64,000 bases of DNA from Kosakonia sp. BYX6 (GTDB taxonomy: Bacteria; Pseudomonadota; Gammaproteobacteria; Enterobacterales; Enterobacteriaceae). The stretch lies in NCBI RefSeq assembly GCF_038449125.1, contig NZ_CP151800.1, positions 1,770,406-1,834,405 of the forward strand, read 5' to 3'. Position 1 is the stretch's first letter, and every line of letters begins with the position of its first letter. Below the pieces are notes generated by a model that did no database searches, had not been told where the DNA came from, and was given only the letters and a program-made list of their open reading frames with translations. A program made the translations under genes and the position numbers. Shown in pieces: positions 1 through 8,864 of the stretch.

Positions 1-1
1 T

Positions 2-91
2 AATCATGCTGTTTGCATCGGCGATGAATGGTCGAAAATTGTTCCCAATGCGACTGAAGATGTTCGCTGCCGTTTATCGGTGAAATATTAA
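2..91 (+). CDS. C-terminal end of an unidentified O-antigen-cluster protein (partial)
   Basis: An open frame enters from the left edge and ends at TAA 89-91, giving 29 residues that end in CRLSVKY. It stops 18 bases before the next gene on the same strand, so it is probably the preceding gene of the same O-antigen operon. The fragment is too short to assign a family. Stop position, strand and spacing are seen directly; that it is a real gene is inferred from the tight spacing and the lack of any other candidate there. Confidence 0.55.
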   Translation, partial: NHAVCIGDEWSKIVPNATEDVRCRLSVKY

Positions 92-109
92 AAATAGGGT
101 GGATTTCAA

Positions 110-1300
110 ATGGATAAAATTTTACCGTTAATTGGCCGAAGTGAAAAACTGTTCAGCCGTGATATATCGAAAAATGAATTCGAATTACAAAAGATCGTTT
201 CTGAATCACGTTTTCTTGTTCTCGGCGGAGCAGGTTCAATTGGCCAGGCGGTCACCAAAGAAATATTCAAACGTAATCCGCAAAAATTACATGTTGTGGA
301 TATTAGCGAAAATAATATGGTTGAACTAGTCCGCGATATTCGAAGTTCATTCGGTTATATTAATGGCGACTTTCAAACCTTCGCTCTCGATATCGGTTCA
401 ATAGAATATGATGCGTTCATTAAAGCTGACGGAAAATATGATTACGTACTGAACTTATCAGCGTTGAAACATGTTCGCAGTGAGAAAGATGCATTTACGC
501 TGATGCGTATGATTGAGGTAAATATCCTCAATACGAATAAGACCATTGAACAATCTATTGCCTCCGGTGTTAAAAAGTTTTTCTGCGTATCGACCGATAA
601 AGCAGCTAACCCCGTTAATATGATGGGGGCTTCAAAGCGTATTATGGAAATGTTTTTAATGCGCAAAAGTGAAGATATTAAAATTTCAACTGCCCGCTTT
701 GCTAATGTTGCCTTTTCAGATGGTTCTCTTTTGCACGGGTTCGATCAACGGCTGCTTAAGCAGCAACCTTTAGTCGCGCCAAACGATATCAAACGTTATT
801 TTGTGACACCGCAAGAGTCTGGTGAATTATGTTTGATGTCCTGCATTTTTGGTGATAATCGCGATATCTTTTTCCCAAAATTAAGTGAAAATCTTCATCT
901 CATCTCGTTTGCAGATATTGCAGTTCTTTACCTTCAGCAACGGGGTTATCAGCCTTATCTTTGCCAGACTGAAGATGAAGCCCGCGAGCTTGCAAAAACG
1001 TTACCTTCTCAAGGTAAATGGCCATGTATTTTCACCCCCAGTGACACTACAGGTGAAAAGGATTTCGAAGAGTTCTTTACCGACAAAGAAATACTTAATA
1101 TGGATCGCTTTGAGAATCTTGGGATCATAAAAAATGAACCATTATACGATCCGGCGTTACTTGAACAATTCGAACAAGAAATAACGAAAATGAAAGATGC
1201 TCTGCAGTGGTCAAAAGACGATATTGTGAAATTGTTTTTTAAAATGATTCCGGATTTCGCCCATAAAGAAACGGGCAAATATCTGGATAGCAAAATGTGA
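110..1300 (+). CDS. legB: LegB-like nucleotide-sugar 4,6-dehydratase (legionaminate pathway)
   Basis: This 396-residue extended-SDR protein belongs to the CapD/FlaA1-type sugar-nucleotide dehydratases. The NAD(P)-binding glycine motif GGAGSIG lies at residues 39-45. The catalytic region has S161-T-D-K164 followed by M172-G-A-S-K176, so Met stands where classical SDRs have Tyr, as in several dehydratases of this family. It should make the 4-keto-6-deoxy sugar from GDP- or UDP-GlcNAc, the first committed step toward bacillosamine- or legionaminate-type sugars. The aminotransferase begins 15 bases downstream, then the 2-epimerase and synthase. The family is secure; the name legB rests on the co-located pathway genes, and the nucleotide carrier cannot be read from this gene. 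Confidence 0.85.
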   Translation: MDKILPLIGRSEKLFSRDISKNEFELQKIVSESRFLVLGGAGSIGQAVTKEIFKRNPQKLHVVDISENNMVELVRDIRSSFGYINGDFQTFALDIGSIEYDAFIKADGKYDYVLNLSALKHVRSEKDAFTLMRMIEVNILNTNKTIEQSIASGVKKFFCVSTDKAANPVNMMGASKRIMEMFLMRKSEDIKISTARFANVAFSDGSLLHGFDQRLLKQQPLVAPNDIKRYFVTPQESGELCLMSCIFGDNRDIFFPKLSENLHLISFADIAVLYLQQRGYQPYLCQTEDEARELAKTLPSQGKWPCIFTPSDTTGEKDFEEFFTDKEILNMDRFENLGIIKNEPLYDPALLEQFEQEITKMKDALQWSKDDIVKLFFKMIPDFAHKETGKYLDSKM

Positions 1301-1315
1301 TTAAGGCTCTTTGGG

Positions 1316-2467
1316 ATGAAAATCAATTCAATCATTGAATTTGTACGCGATGTATATAATACGAGTGAGTTTATTCCATTACATGCTCCGACTTTTCTGG
1401 GAAATGAGAAGTCATATGTGCTCGACACGCTGAATAGTACTTTTGTGTCCAGTGTCGGTAAGTTTGTTGATGATTTTGAGCACAAAATGGAAGCTTACAC
1501 AGGCACAGCCCGTGCGGTTGCAACAGTGAATGGTACAGCGGCGTTAAACGCGGCGCTTTACTTGGCTGGTGTGAAACGTGGCGACTTGGTAATAACTCAG
1601 GCGCTTACTTTCGTCGCTACTTGTAATGCGCTCTATCACTTAGGCGCGGAGCCTGTGTTTCTTGATGTTTCGCGCGTAAGCCTGGGTTTAAGTCCTGTAG
1701 CGATGGAAAACTGGTTGGCTGAAAACGCGGAACTGACAGAACAAGGTGCAATTCATAGAATAACGCAGCAGGTTATTCGGGCTGCTGTTCCTATGCATAC
1801 CTTCGGCCATCCTGTTGAACTGGATGAGCTGATTGCGGTGTGTAATAAATGGAATATTGCTCTGGTTGAAGATGCGGCTGAAAGCCTTGGATCCTTCTAT
1901 AACGGGCAGCACACCGGCACATTGGGAGAATATGGAGCGCTAAGCTTCAATGGCAACAAAATTATTACCACAGGTGGTGGTGGTATGGTGTTATGCAAAA
2001 CGGCAGAACTGGGGGTACGGGCAAAGCATGTCACCACGACAGCAAAAGTGCCGCATCCTTATGAGTTTTATCACGATGAACCTGGTTTCAATTACCGGAT
2101 GCCGAACCTGAATGCAGCCCTTGGCTGTGGGCAGATGGAGATGCTGGAAGCATTCTTGCAGCAGAAGCGCAACCTGGCTGAACGTTATGACATCTTTTTT
2201 GCTGGGTCCGAATATCATTTCGTTAAAGAACCAGCGTACGCAAAATCCAATTATTGGTTGAACGCTGTGATTTGTGCCGATGGCGATTCTCGCGATGAGT
2301 TGCTTTTACAAATGAACAACGCGAAGGTTATGGCTCGTCCTATCTGGAAACTGATGCACCGCTTGCCAATGTTCGCCCAAGCGATGCGTGATGATTTGGA
2401 GCAATCTGAGTACATTGAGGCACGCTTGGTGAATTTACCCAGCTCACCATCTGAGCGACTGTCATAA
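1316..2467 (+). CDS. legC: LegC-like PLP aminotransferase (DegT/DnrJ/EryC1 family)
   Basis: This 383-residue protein is a sugar aminotransferase of the DegT/DnrJ/EryC1/StrS family. It has the NGTAAL cofactor-phosphate segment near residue 72, the VEDAAESLG motif near 184-192, and the Schiff-base lysine in FNGNK (about K215), followed by TTGGGGM. It should transfer an amino group to C4 of the 4-keto-6-deoxy-GlcNAc nucleotide made by the preceding dehydratase. An N-terminal extension of roughly 25 residues precedes the conserved fold, as in LegC and NeuC-associated aminotransferases. The next gene starts 5 bases after its stop, so the two are surely co-transcribed. Confidence 0.87.
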   Translation: MKINSIIEFVRDVYNTSEFIPLHAPTFLGNEKSYVLDTLNSTFVSSVGKFVDDFEHKMEAYTGTARAVATVNGTAALNAALYLAGVKRGDLVITQALTFVATCNALYHLGAEPVFLDVSRVSLGLSPVAMENWLAENAELTEQGAIHRITQQVIRAAVPMHTFGHPVELDELIAVCNKWNIALVEDAAESLGSFYNGQHTGTLGEYGALSFNGNKIITTGGGGMVLCKTAELGVRAKHVTTTAKVPHPYEFYHDEPGFNYRMPNLNAALGCGQMEMLEAFLQQKRNLAERYDIFFAGSEYHFVKEPAYAKSNYWLNAVICADGDSRDELLLQMNNAKVMARPIWKLMHRLPMFAQAMRDDLEQSEYIEARLVNLPSSPSERLS

Positions 2468-2472
2468 AAGCC

Positions 2473-3627
2473 ATGAAACAGAAGATTGCGGTTTTTACAG
2501 GTACACGAGCCGAATACGGTCTTATGTACTGGCTGATGAAAGATATCCAGAGCGATCCCGAATTGCATTTGCAATTAATCGTGAGCGGCATGCATCTGTC
2601 TCCGGAATTCGGCTTGACCTGGCAGCAAATTGAGAAAGATGGATTTCCGATTGACGAAAAAATTGAAATTCTTCTTTCCTCTGATTCGGCTGTTGGGACG
2701 GCGAAAAGTATGGGGCTCGGCGTTCTGGGATTTGCCGATGCTTTGGCGAGACAGCAACCCGACTTACTTGTTATTTTAGGCGATCGCTTTGAAGCGCTGG
2801 CCGCGGCGCAAACAGCAATGATTCTGCGCATCCCTGTTTTCCATCTGCATGGCGGAGAAATTACGGAAGGTGCCTATGATGACGCGATCCGTCATGCTAT
2901 TAGTAAATTAAGCTATCTGCATGGAACCTCTACTGAAGAGTATCGAAATCGCGTTATTCAATTGGGAGAAGACCCTTCACGCGTGGAGAATGTCGGTGCG
3001 ATAGGGCTTGATCATCTCAAGCGTGGGACGTTTATGACACGCGAAGCGCTTTCTACATCATTAAATTTTGCTCTCGATGGTCCTTATTTTCTTGTGACTT
3101 ATCATCCTGTGACATTAAGTGATGAACCACCTGCAAATAGTTTCAAAAACTTGCTTGCTGCTTTGGACGAGTTTCCAGACTTCAAAATTATATTAACTTA
3201 TCCTAATGCGGATGATGGCGGCCGCCAGATTATTCCTCTGCTCGATGATTATGCCCGTCAGCAGCCTGATAGGGTTCTCGCTATTCCGTCACTTGGACAA
3301 ATTCGCTATTTAAGCGCGGTAAAATATGCTGCGGCTGTTATTGGTAATTCTTCGAGTGGAATTATTGAAGTGCCGGCATTTGACGTGCCCACCGTGAATA
3401 TTGGCGAACGACAAAAAGGGCGGCTCGCCGCTAAAAGTGTGCTGAACTGTTCAGTGAAAAAGTCGGATATCGTGAAAACGATAGAACAGGCTATTGATCG
3501 TACCTATAAAACCCCGGATGAGATTATTCACAACCCCTATGGGCAAGGTGATGCAAGCGGGCGAATTATTAAGATGATCAAAACATTGCAGTTCGTGCCT
3601 GGTAAAAAATTCTATGATTTAAAGTGA
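2473..3627 (+). CDS. legG: LegG/NeuC-like hydrolysing 2-epimerase
   Basis: This 384-residue protein belongs to the UDP-GlcNAc 2-epimerase family, hydrolysing (NeuC) branch. It begins KIAVFTGTRAEYG and contains GDRFEAL, HGGEITEGAYDD and a GNSSSGI nucleotide-binding segment near the C-terminus, all typical of the family. Between an aminotransferase and a NeuB-type synthase, its expected reaction is removal of the nucleotide with C2 inversion from the N,N'-diacetylbacillosamine nucleotide, releasing the 2,4-diacetamido-2,4,6-trideoxy-mannose used by the synthase. NeuC of sialic acid synthesis is the alternative, but the dehydratase and aminotransferase next door argue for the legionaminate variant. 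Confidence 0.87.
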   Translation: MKQKIAVFTGTRAEYGLMYWLMKDIQSDPELHLQLIVSGMHLSPEFGLTWQQIEKDGFPIDEKIEILLSSDSAVGTAKSMGLGVLGFADALARQQPDLLVILGDRFEALAAAQTAMILRIPVFHLHGGEITEGAYDDAIRHAISKLSYLHGTSTEEYRNRVIQLGEDPSRVENVGAIGLDHLKRGTFMTREALSTSLNFALDGPYFLVTYHPVTLSDEPPANSFKNLLAALDEFPDFKIILTYPNADDGGRQIIPLLDDYARQQPDRVLAIPSLGQIRYLSAVKYAAAVIGNSSSGIIEVPAFDVPTVNIGERQKGRLAAKSVLNCSVKKSDIVKTIEQAIDRTYKTPDEIIHNPYGQGDASGRIIKMIKTLQFVPGKKFYDLK

Positions 3628-3633
3628 TTGCTC

Positions 3634-4707
3634 ATGACTCTAATTATTGCTGAAGCCGGTGTAAACCATAATGGTGATGAGAAACTGGCGTTTGAACTTG
3701 TTGATGCGGCCTACAAAGCAGGTGCGGATATTGTCAAATTCCAGACGTTTAAAGCCAGTAATCTTGTGACAGAACAGGCCAAACAGGCTGAATATCAAGT
3801 CAAGAACACCAAAAAACAAGAATCTCAGCTTGAAATGCTACGCAGGCTGGAACTGTCCTGGGACGCTCATCACGCATTAATCAAACATTGCAATTCGCTG
3901 GGTATTGAATTTTTATCGACGGCATTTGATTCGGAAAGCCTTGAGTTTCTGGTCAATGATTTAGGCCTTAAGCGGCTCAAACTGCCTTCTGGCGAGTTAA
4001 CGAATGCGCCTTTGGTGCTGGAACATGCCCGAACAGGCTGTGACATCATCGTTTCGACCGGCATGGCAACATTATCAGAGATTGAAGCCGCTTTAGGTGT
4101 GATCGCATTTGGTTATACAACTTCGAAAGATGCTAAACCTTGTACTGAAGCATTTCAAAGCGCGTACGCGTCAGATGAGGGACAAAAAGCGCTGAAAGAA
4201 AAAGTCGTGATTTTACATTGCACTACAGAATATCCTGCACCGATGAATGAAATTAATCTACGCGCGATGGATACGTTGAGAAGTGCATTTGATTTACCCG
4301 CGGGTTATTCAGACCACAGTGAGGGTATTACTATTCCAGTGGCAGCGGTTGCACGAGGTGCCATAGTAATTGAAAAGCATTTTACGCTCGATAAAACAAT
4401 GGAAGGCCCCGATCACAAAGCTTCTCTTGAGCCTGATGAACTACAAGCGATGGTTACTGCTATCCGTCAGGTAGAATTGGCGCTTGGCAAGCCAGTAAAA
4501 ACGCCCACGGTTTCTGAAATCAAAAATAAATCAGTCGCCCGTAAAAGTCTGGTCGCAGCTATGGATATTTGCGAAGGCGAGGAATTTTCTGCAGAAAACC
4601 TTTCAGTCAAACGTCCTGGTAAAGGAATGTCACCTTATGGATATTGGGATTTGTTAGGAAAAAAATCTGGCAAATCATACATGGCTGGAGATTTGATCAT
4701 TGAATAA
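3634..4707 (+). CDS. legI: LegI-like N,N'-diacetyllegionaminate synthase (NeuB family)
   Basis: This protein of 357 residues is a NeuB-family synthase that condenses a 6-carbon amino sugar with phosphoenolpyruvate to give a nine-carbon nonulosonic acid. The N-terminal TIM barrel has IIAEAGVNHNG, DIVKFQTF, LPSGE and HCTTEYP, followed by EKHFTLDK. A SAF (antifreeze-like) domain fills roughly the last 65 residues, from KSVARKSLVAA onward. ATG 3634 is preferred over the in-frame TTG at 3628, because it gives the usual MTLIIAEAG start. It overlaps the next frame by 8 bases. Which nonulosonic acid is made follows from the flanking genes, not from this protein alone. Confidence 0.88.
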   Translation: MTLIIAEAGVNHNGDEKLAFELVDAAYKAGADIVKFQTFKASNLVTEQAKQAEYQVKNTKKQESQLEMLRRLELSWDAHHALIKHCNSLGIEFLSTAFDSESLEFLVNDLGLKRLKLPSGELTNAPLVLEHARTGCDIIVSTGMATLSEIEAALGVIAFGYTTSKDAKPCTEAFQSAYASDEGQKALKEKVVILHCTTEYPAPMNEINLRAMDTLRSAFDLPAGYSDHSEGITIPVAAVARGAIVIEKHFTLDKTMEGPDHKASLEPDELQAMVTAIRQVELALGKPVKTPTVSEIKNKSVARKSLVAAMDICEGEEFSAENLSVKRPGKGMSPYGYWDLLGKKSGKSYMAGDLIIE

Positions 4708-5335
4708 TAAACCGGTTGTTATTATCGGAGGAGGAGGGCATGCAAGTGTGCTCATTGATATTCTCCTACGGCAAAAAAGGGATGTTATCGCTATAATCAG
4801 CCCCGATGATATCAACGGTCGAAAAATATTTTCTGGAGTACGACATCTGCGATCCGATAATGACATTTTGCAATTCTCTCCTATGCAGGTTGAATTGGTA
4901 AATGCTGTAGGTGTTGCACCCCGCTCGAAATTAAGACAACGTATTAACGAAAATTATCTCAGCTGGGGTTATCACTTTGCCACTGTTATTGCCGATAATG
5001 CGATCGTCTCCGACTATGCGGAGATAATGCCTGGCGCTCAAATTCTTACTCGCGCAGTTATTCATCCCGGAACCATTATTGGTAGTCACTCTATAATCAA
5101 TACCGGGGTGATTATTGAACATGATTGCAAAATCGGTGCATATAATTTTATTGCGCCGGGAGCAACATTGTGCGGTCAAGTTGTTACGGGCGAGAATGTT
5201 TTTGTTGGCGCCGGTGCAACGGTAATTCCAAATTTGAATATAGGTGATAGTGGCATCGTTACTGCTGGGGCAGTGCTGGTGGGTTCTCTTGACCCAGGAA
5301 AAATTTGTTACCACAGCCGAATGGTAATTAGATAG
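4700..5335 (+). CDS. legH: LegH/NeuD/PglD-like sugar N-acetyltransferase
   Basis: This 211-residue protein has an N-terminal nucleotide-sugar-binding half (VVIIGGGGHASVLIDIL) and a C-terminal left-handed beta-helix made of hexapeptide repeats (about residues 95-185). Both are typical of PglD and NeuD acetyltransferases. It should acetylate the 4-amino group made by the aminotransferase, using acetyl-CoA. The start is TTG at 4700, overlapping the synthase gene by 8 bases. An in-frame stop lies at 4694-4696 and no ATG precedes the conserved glycine motif, so TTG is nearly forced. An alternative reading is a NeuD-type O-acetyltransferase acting on the finished acid. Confidence 0.82.
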   Translation: MNNKPVVIIGGGGHASVLIDILLRQKRDVIAIISPDDINGRKIFSGVRHLRSDNDILQFSPMQVELVNAVGVAPRSKLRQRINENYLSWGYHFATVIADNAIVSDYAEIMPGAQILTRAVIHPGTIIGSHSIINTGVIIEHDCKIGAYNFIAPGATLCGQVVTGENVFVGAGATVIPNLNIGDSGIVTAGAVLVGSLDPGKICYHSRMVIR

Positions 5336-5358
5336 TTTCACGTAGGAAGGTGTAGAAG

Positions 5359-6414
5359 ATGACGCAGCAATGGAAGAATGTACTCATAAAACCAGACAAC
5401 ACCATCCGGGATGCGCTTGAAATAATCAATCGCGAAGCATTGCGAATTGCATTGGTTGTCAATGATGCGCAAGAGTTGCTTGGTGTCGTTACAGATGGTG
5501 ATATTCGTAGAGGGCTGCTGAATAATCTTGAGTTAGCATCACATGTTGCTTTGGTCATGAATGATAAACCAATTACTGTCGGTACGGGTGTATCTTCTAA
5601 TAAGCTCAATGCCTTGATGTCTTCCCACGGTATTTTATCAATACCAGTTATCGAAAATGGTAAAGTGATTGGCCTTGAGACAATTCAGACCGTTGAAAAA
5701 CGCAGTTATGAAAACCCAGTCTTTATTATGGCAGGAGGATTTGGGACGCGTCTCAAACCACTGACTGATAGCTGTCCAAAGCCAATGCTGAAAATAGGCA
5801 ATAAGCCCATTTTGGAAACGGTTATTCGTAGCTTTGTCAGGTCAGGATTCAAGAATCTCTATATCTCCACGCATTATATGCCGACGGTCATCATGGATTA
5901 TTTCGGCAATGGCGAAGCATTTGATGCCAATATTCATTACGTTCATGAGGATAATCCACTAGGAACAGGTGGAGCATTAGGTTTGCTACCTAATACACTT
6001 TCAGACGATTTGCCATTAATTATGATGAATGGTGATGTTCTCACAAACGTGGATTTCGAACGAGTACTTCAATACCATTGTGATAATAGTGCTGATGCCA
6101 CAATTTGTGTTCGTGAATATGACTATCAGATACCATATGGTGTTATCACGGGAGATGGGAATAAAATCATATCAATGCAAGAAAAACCTGTGCATCACTT
6201 TTTTGTAAATGCGGGTATATATGTTGTTTCTCCTGGCATATTCAAAAGTGTGCCGAAAAATCACCATATTGATATGCCTTCTTTGCTTGAAGGCCGCATG
6301 CAGCAAAAAGATAATGTATTGATGTTTCCCATTCATGAGTATTGGCTGGATATCGGTAGAATGGATGATTTCAAACGCGCGCAAATTGATATTTATTCAT
6401 TGGGACTTGATTGA
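5359..6414 (+). CDS. ptmE: PtmE-like CBS-domain sugar-1-phosphate nucleotidyltransferase
   Basis: This protein of 351 residues joins two CBS domains (about residues 8-120) to a nucleotidyltransferase domain (about 122-350). The latter has the signature FIMAGGFGTRLKPLT, the KPMLKIGNKPILE segment and a metal-binding MMNGDVL. The architecture matches Campylobacter and Legionella PtmE, the glucosamine-1-phosphate guanylyltransferase that starts the GDP-linked route to CMP-legionaminate. It sits 23 bases after the acetyltransferase and overlaps the next gene by one base. The guanylyl preference is inferred from the family; a mannose- or glucose-1-phosphate substrate cannot be excluded from the sequence. 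Confidence 0.8.
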   Translation: MTQQWKNVLIKPDNTIRDALEIINREALRIALVVNDAQELLGVVTDGDIRRGLLNNLELASHVALVMNDKPITVGTGVSSNKLNALMSSHGILSIPVIENGKVIGLETIQTVEKRSYENPVFIMAGGFGTRLKPLTDSCPKPMLKIGNKPILETVIRSFVRSGFKNLYISTHYMPTVIMDYFGNGEAFDANIHYVHEDNPLGTGGALGLLPNTLSDDLPLIMMNGDVLTNVDFERVLQYHCDNSADATICVREYDYQIPYGVITGDGNKIISMQEKPVHHFFVNAGIYVVSPGIFKSVPKNHHIDMPSLLEGRMQQKDNVLMFPIHEYWLDIGRMDDFKRAQIDIYSLGLD

Positions 6415-7373
6415 TGAAAAATATTGCTGTCATAGGTTTAGGAAATATAGCAAACCGACATCGAAGGAATATCAGACTGCTTTTTCCACAAGCCAAAATA
6501 TATGCCGTTCCTTCATCGGGACGGCAGGTGGCGGAAACGGTTAGTGATTGTGATGAGGTTGTTAGTAATATCGCGTATGTGATTGACCAACTTGATATGG
6601 CCATTGTGGCTTCGCCAGCGCCTTTCCATGCTAGTCACGCGTTGAGTTTCATTGAAGCAGGTATTCCTGTACTAATCGAAAAACCCGTGACGGCCTCTTT
6701 AGATGATGGCATGCAATTACTCGGCGCGTACCAAAAAAATAAAACGCCCGTTGCAGTGGGTTACTGCTTACGTTATATGCCATCTGCTCAAGCGCTGTGG
6801 CAGGAATTAAATAACGGGATTATTGGTAAATTACTGAATGCAGATATTGCCGTTGGACAATATCTTCCCGACTGGCGGGTGAAAAATTATAAAAATTGTG
6901 TATCAGCCCAAAAAAAACTGGGTGGCGGAGCATTGCTTGAGCTTAGTCATGAATTAGATTATACCCGCTGGCTTTTAGGTGAATTGCATGTTCAATATGC
7001 GGTTATTAGAAATTCTGGAACGCTCGAAATAGATGTAGAAGATCTGGTTGACGTTATGGCCGTTGCAAAAAAGAACACGGTTGTGAATATTCATCTAGAT
7101 TTTCTACAACGCAAAGCATATCGAAAATGCTCTTTTATAGGTACTAACGGTCGGCTGGAATGGGATCTCATCGCAAACTGTTTAGTTTTGCATGATGCTT
7201 CAGGTACAAAAACTATTTATGAAGATCAGGATTATGACCGCAATCTGTTATACATGGATATGTTAATGGATTTTGTAAAATTAATTGCAGGTGAAAATAA
7301 TAATTGCATCCTTCTCGAGGATGCGGTTGCTACCGTTAAGTTGATTGAACAAATTAATAATATAGCGAACTAA
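6414..7373 (+). CDS. ptmF: PtmF-like Gfo/Idh/MocA family oxidoreductase
   Basis: This 319-residue protein starts at the ATG that overlaps the previous TGA. It has an N-terminal Rossmann motif (IAVIGLGNIANRH), an EKPVTASLDD segment typical of Gfo/Idh/MocA enzymes, and a C-terminal substrate-binding sheet. Its position, between a PtmE-like gene and a LegF-like gene and followed by a PtmA-like SDR, matches the PtmA-B-E-F grouping of Campylobacter and Legionella legionaminate loci. There it is thought to take part in making or modifying the pathway's precursor. The exact reaction is not settled by sequence. Confidence 0.75.
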   Translation: MKNIAVIGLGNIANRHRRNIRLLFPQAKIYAVPSSGRQVAETVSDCDEVVSNIAYVIDQLDMAIVASPAPFHASHALSFIEAGIPVLIEKPVTASLDDGMQLLGAYQKNKTPVAVGYCLRYMPSAQALWQELNNGIIGKLLNADIAVGQYLPDWRVKNYKNCVSAQKKLGGGALLELSHELDYTRWLLGELHVQYAVIRNSGTLEIDVEDLVDVMAVAKKNTVVNIHLDFLQRKAYRKCSFIGTNGRLEWDLIANCLVLHDASGTKTIYEDQDYDRNLLYMDMLMDFVKLIAGENNNCILLEDAVATVKLIEQINNIAN

Positions 7374-7374
7374 T

Positions 7375-8088
7375 ATGAAAAATATTGCCTTTATTTTCGC
7401 TCGCGGTGGTTCAAAAGGGTTGCCGGGTAAAAATATAAAACCCCTCGCAGGTAAACCTTTATTGCATTACTCAATTGAGATTGCGAAAGCGACAAGCTCT
7501 ATTAGTGAAGTGTTTGTCTCAACTGATGATGAAGCGATCAAGCAATGCGCGCGCGAAAAGGATGCAATTGTTATCGACAGACCTGCTGATTTGGCCAGCG
7601 ACACAAGTCCTGAGTGGCTAGCCTGGCGGCATGCTATTGAATGGGTCACAGCTAATTATGGTTCCTTTGATAATTTCGTGAGTCTTCCTGCGACAAGCCC
7701 ACTGCGCGCTGTGCAAGATGTTGAGCAGGCAATACAGAAGAAAGCGGAAATGAACGCTGATATTTGTATTGGCGTTACACCAGCGGGTAGAAGTCCTTAT
7801 TTTAATATGGTGAAGATGGATCAAGCTGGCTGTGTTGAGTTGGTTATTCAACCCACAGGTACAGTTTCCCGTCGTCAGGATAGCCCTGATGTTTTTGATA
7901 TTACGACTGTTGTGTATGTAGCCAGCCCTGATTTCATTATGAATAATTACGGGCTTTTCTCCGGCAAAGTAACATCGGTGCTTATTCCCAAGGAGCGAGC
8001 TGTGGATATCGATGACATTTATGATTTTCACATGGCCGAGATATTGATCAACTTGAAAAACGAAGAATCCAAAAATGTTGAAAAATAA
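7375..8088 (+). CDS. legF: LegF/PtmB-like CMP-nonulosonate synthetase
   Basis: This protein of 237 residues belongs to the CMP-sialic acid synthetase (NeuA/KdsB) family. It opens with IAFIFARGGSKGLPGKNIKPLAGKPL, the CTP-binding P-loop-like signature (described here in pieces: ARGGSKG, K-N-I, LAGKPL), and contains LPATSPLR and a DIDDIYDF metal-binding segment near the C-terminus. It activates the nine-carbon acid to the CMP-sugar used by the transferase. The gene begins one base after the preceding stop, and its last 14 bases overlap the next gene. CMP-legionaminate is the expected product from context. Confidence 0.86.
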   Translation: MKNIAFIFARGGSKGLPGKNIKPLAGKPLLHYSIEIAKATSSISEVFVSTDDEAIKQCAREKDAIVIDRPADLASDTSPEWLAWRHAIEWVTANYGSFDNFVSLPATSPLRAVQDVEQAIQKKAEMNADICIGVTPAGRSPYFNMVKMDQAGCVELVIQPTGTVSRRQDSPDVFDITTVVYVASPDFIMNNYGLFSGKVTSVLIPKERAVDIDDIYDFHMAEILINLKNEESKNVEK

Positions 8089-8836
8089 AATCATTCTAAT
8101 TCTGGGGGCCGGTGGCCTGCTGGGTTCACGCCTCGTTCAGGAGTGTTTGAAGCATCATGCTGCTGTTATCGCTGCAGACATCAATATTGATGCGATGCAG
8201 AGCAGATTAGGGACGTTGGGTGTTGATATTACAAATGAGAAAATCGATTTCAGACAAGTCAATATTACTGATGAAAGCCAGCTGAAAGACTTTTTTTCGA
8301 ATCTCACGGATATCGATGGTGCAGTCAACGCAACTTATCCTCGTAATAAAGAATACGGTAAGCATTTCTTTGATGTCTCAATGGCAAGCTTCAATGAAAA
8401 CTTATCTCTACATCTGGGCAGTGCATTTTTATTTACTCAGCAATGTGCTGCGTTGTTTAAAAGTAAACAAAAACCACTCTCCGTGATTAATATTTCATCT
8501 ATCTATGGCGTAATAGCACCTCGATTTGAGGTTTATAACAATACGCCAATGACCATGCCTGTTGAGTATGCCGCGATTAAATCGGCTCTCCTGCATCTCA
8601 ATAAATATATTATTGCTTATGTGAACGATAGCCGTTTCCGCATCAATGCTGTCAGCCCGGGTGGCATTTTTGATAATCAACCTGAAGCATTTTGCAACGC
8701 ATACCGGTCATTTACGCATGGCGCAGGAATGTTGGATGTTGGCGAAATTATTGGCTCGATTCTTTTCCTTCTCTCAGACCACTCGCGTTATGTCACTGGG
8801 CAGAACATTGTGGTTGATGATGGTTTCAGCTTATAA
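8075..8836 (+). CDS. ptmA: PtmA-like short-chain dehydrogenase/reductase
   Basis: This 253-residue classical SDR has the cofactor motif LGAGGLLGSR near residue 9, INISSIYG with the active-site Ser, YAAIK as the catalytic YxxxK, and a C-terminal VTGQNIVVDDGF that is diagnostic for SDRs. It overlaps legF by 14 bases and ends the sugar-synthesis block; 28 bases later the polymerase gene begins. PtmA homologues accompany ptmB/legF in Campylobacter and Legionella legionaminate loci. The substrate is unknown from sequence. Confidence 0.77.
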   Translation: MLKNKIILILGAGGLLGSRLVQECLKHHAAVIAADINIDAMQSRLGTLGVDITNEKIDFRQVNITDESQLKDFFSNLTDIDGAVNATYPRNKEYGKHFFDVSMASFNENLSLHLGSAFLFTQQCAALFKSKQKPLSVINISSIYGVIAPRFEVYNNTPMTMPVEYAAIKSALLHLNKYIIAYVNDSRFRINAVSPGGIFDNQPEAFCNAYRSFTHGAGMLDVGEIIGSILFLLSDHSRYVTGQNIVVDDGFSL

Positions 8837-8864
8837 ATATTCCCCCTAACATATGTGAAAAAAT

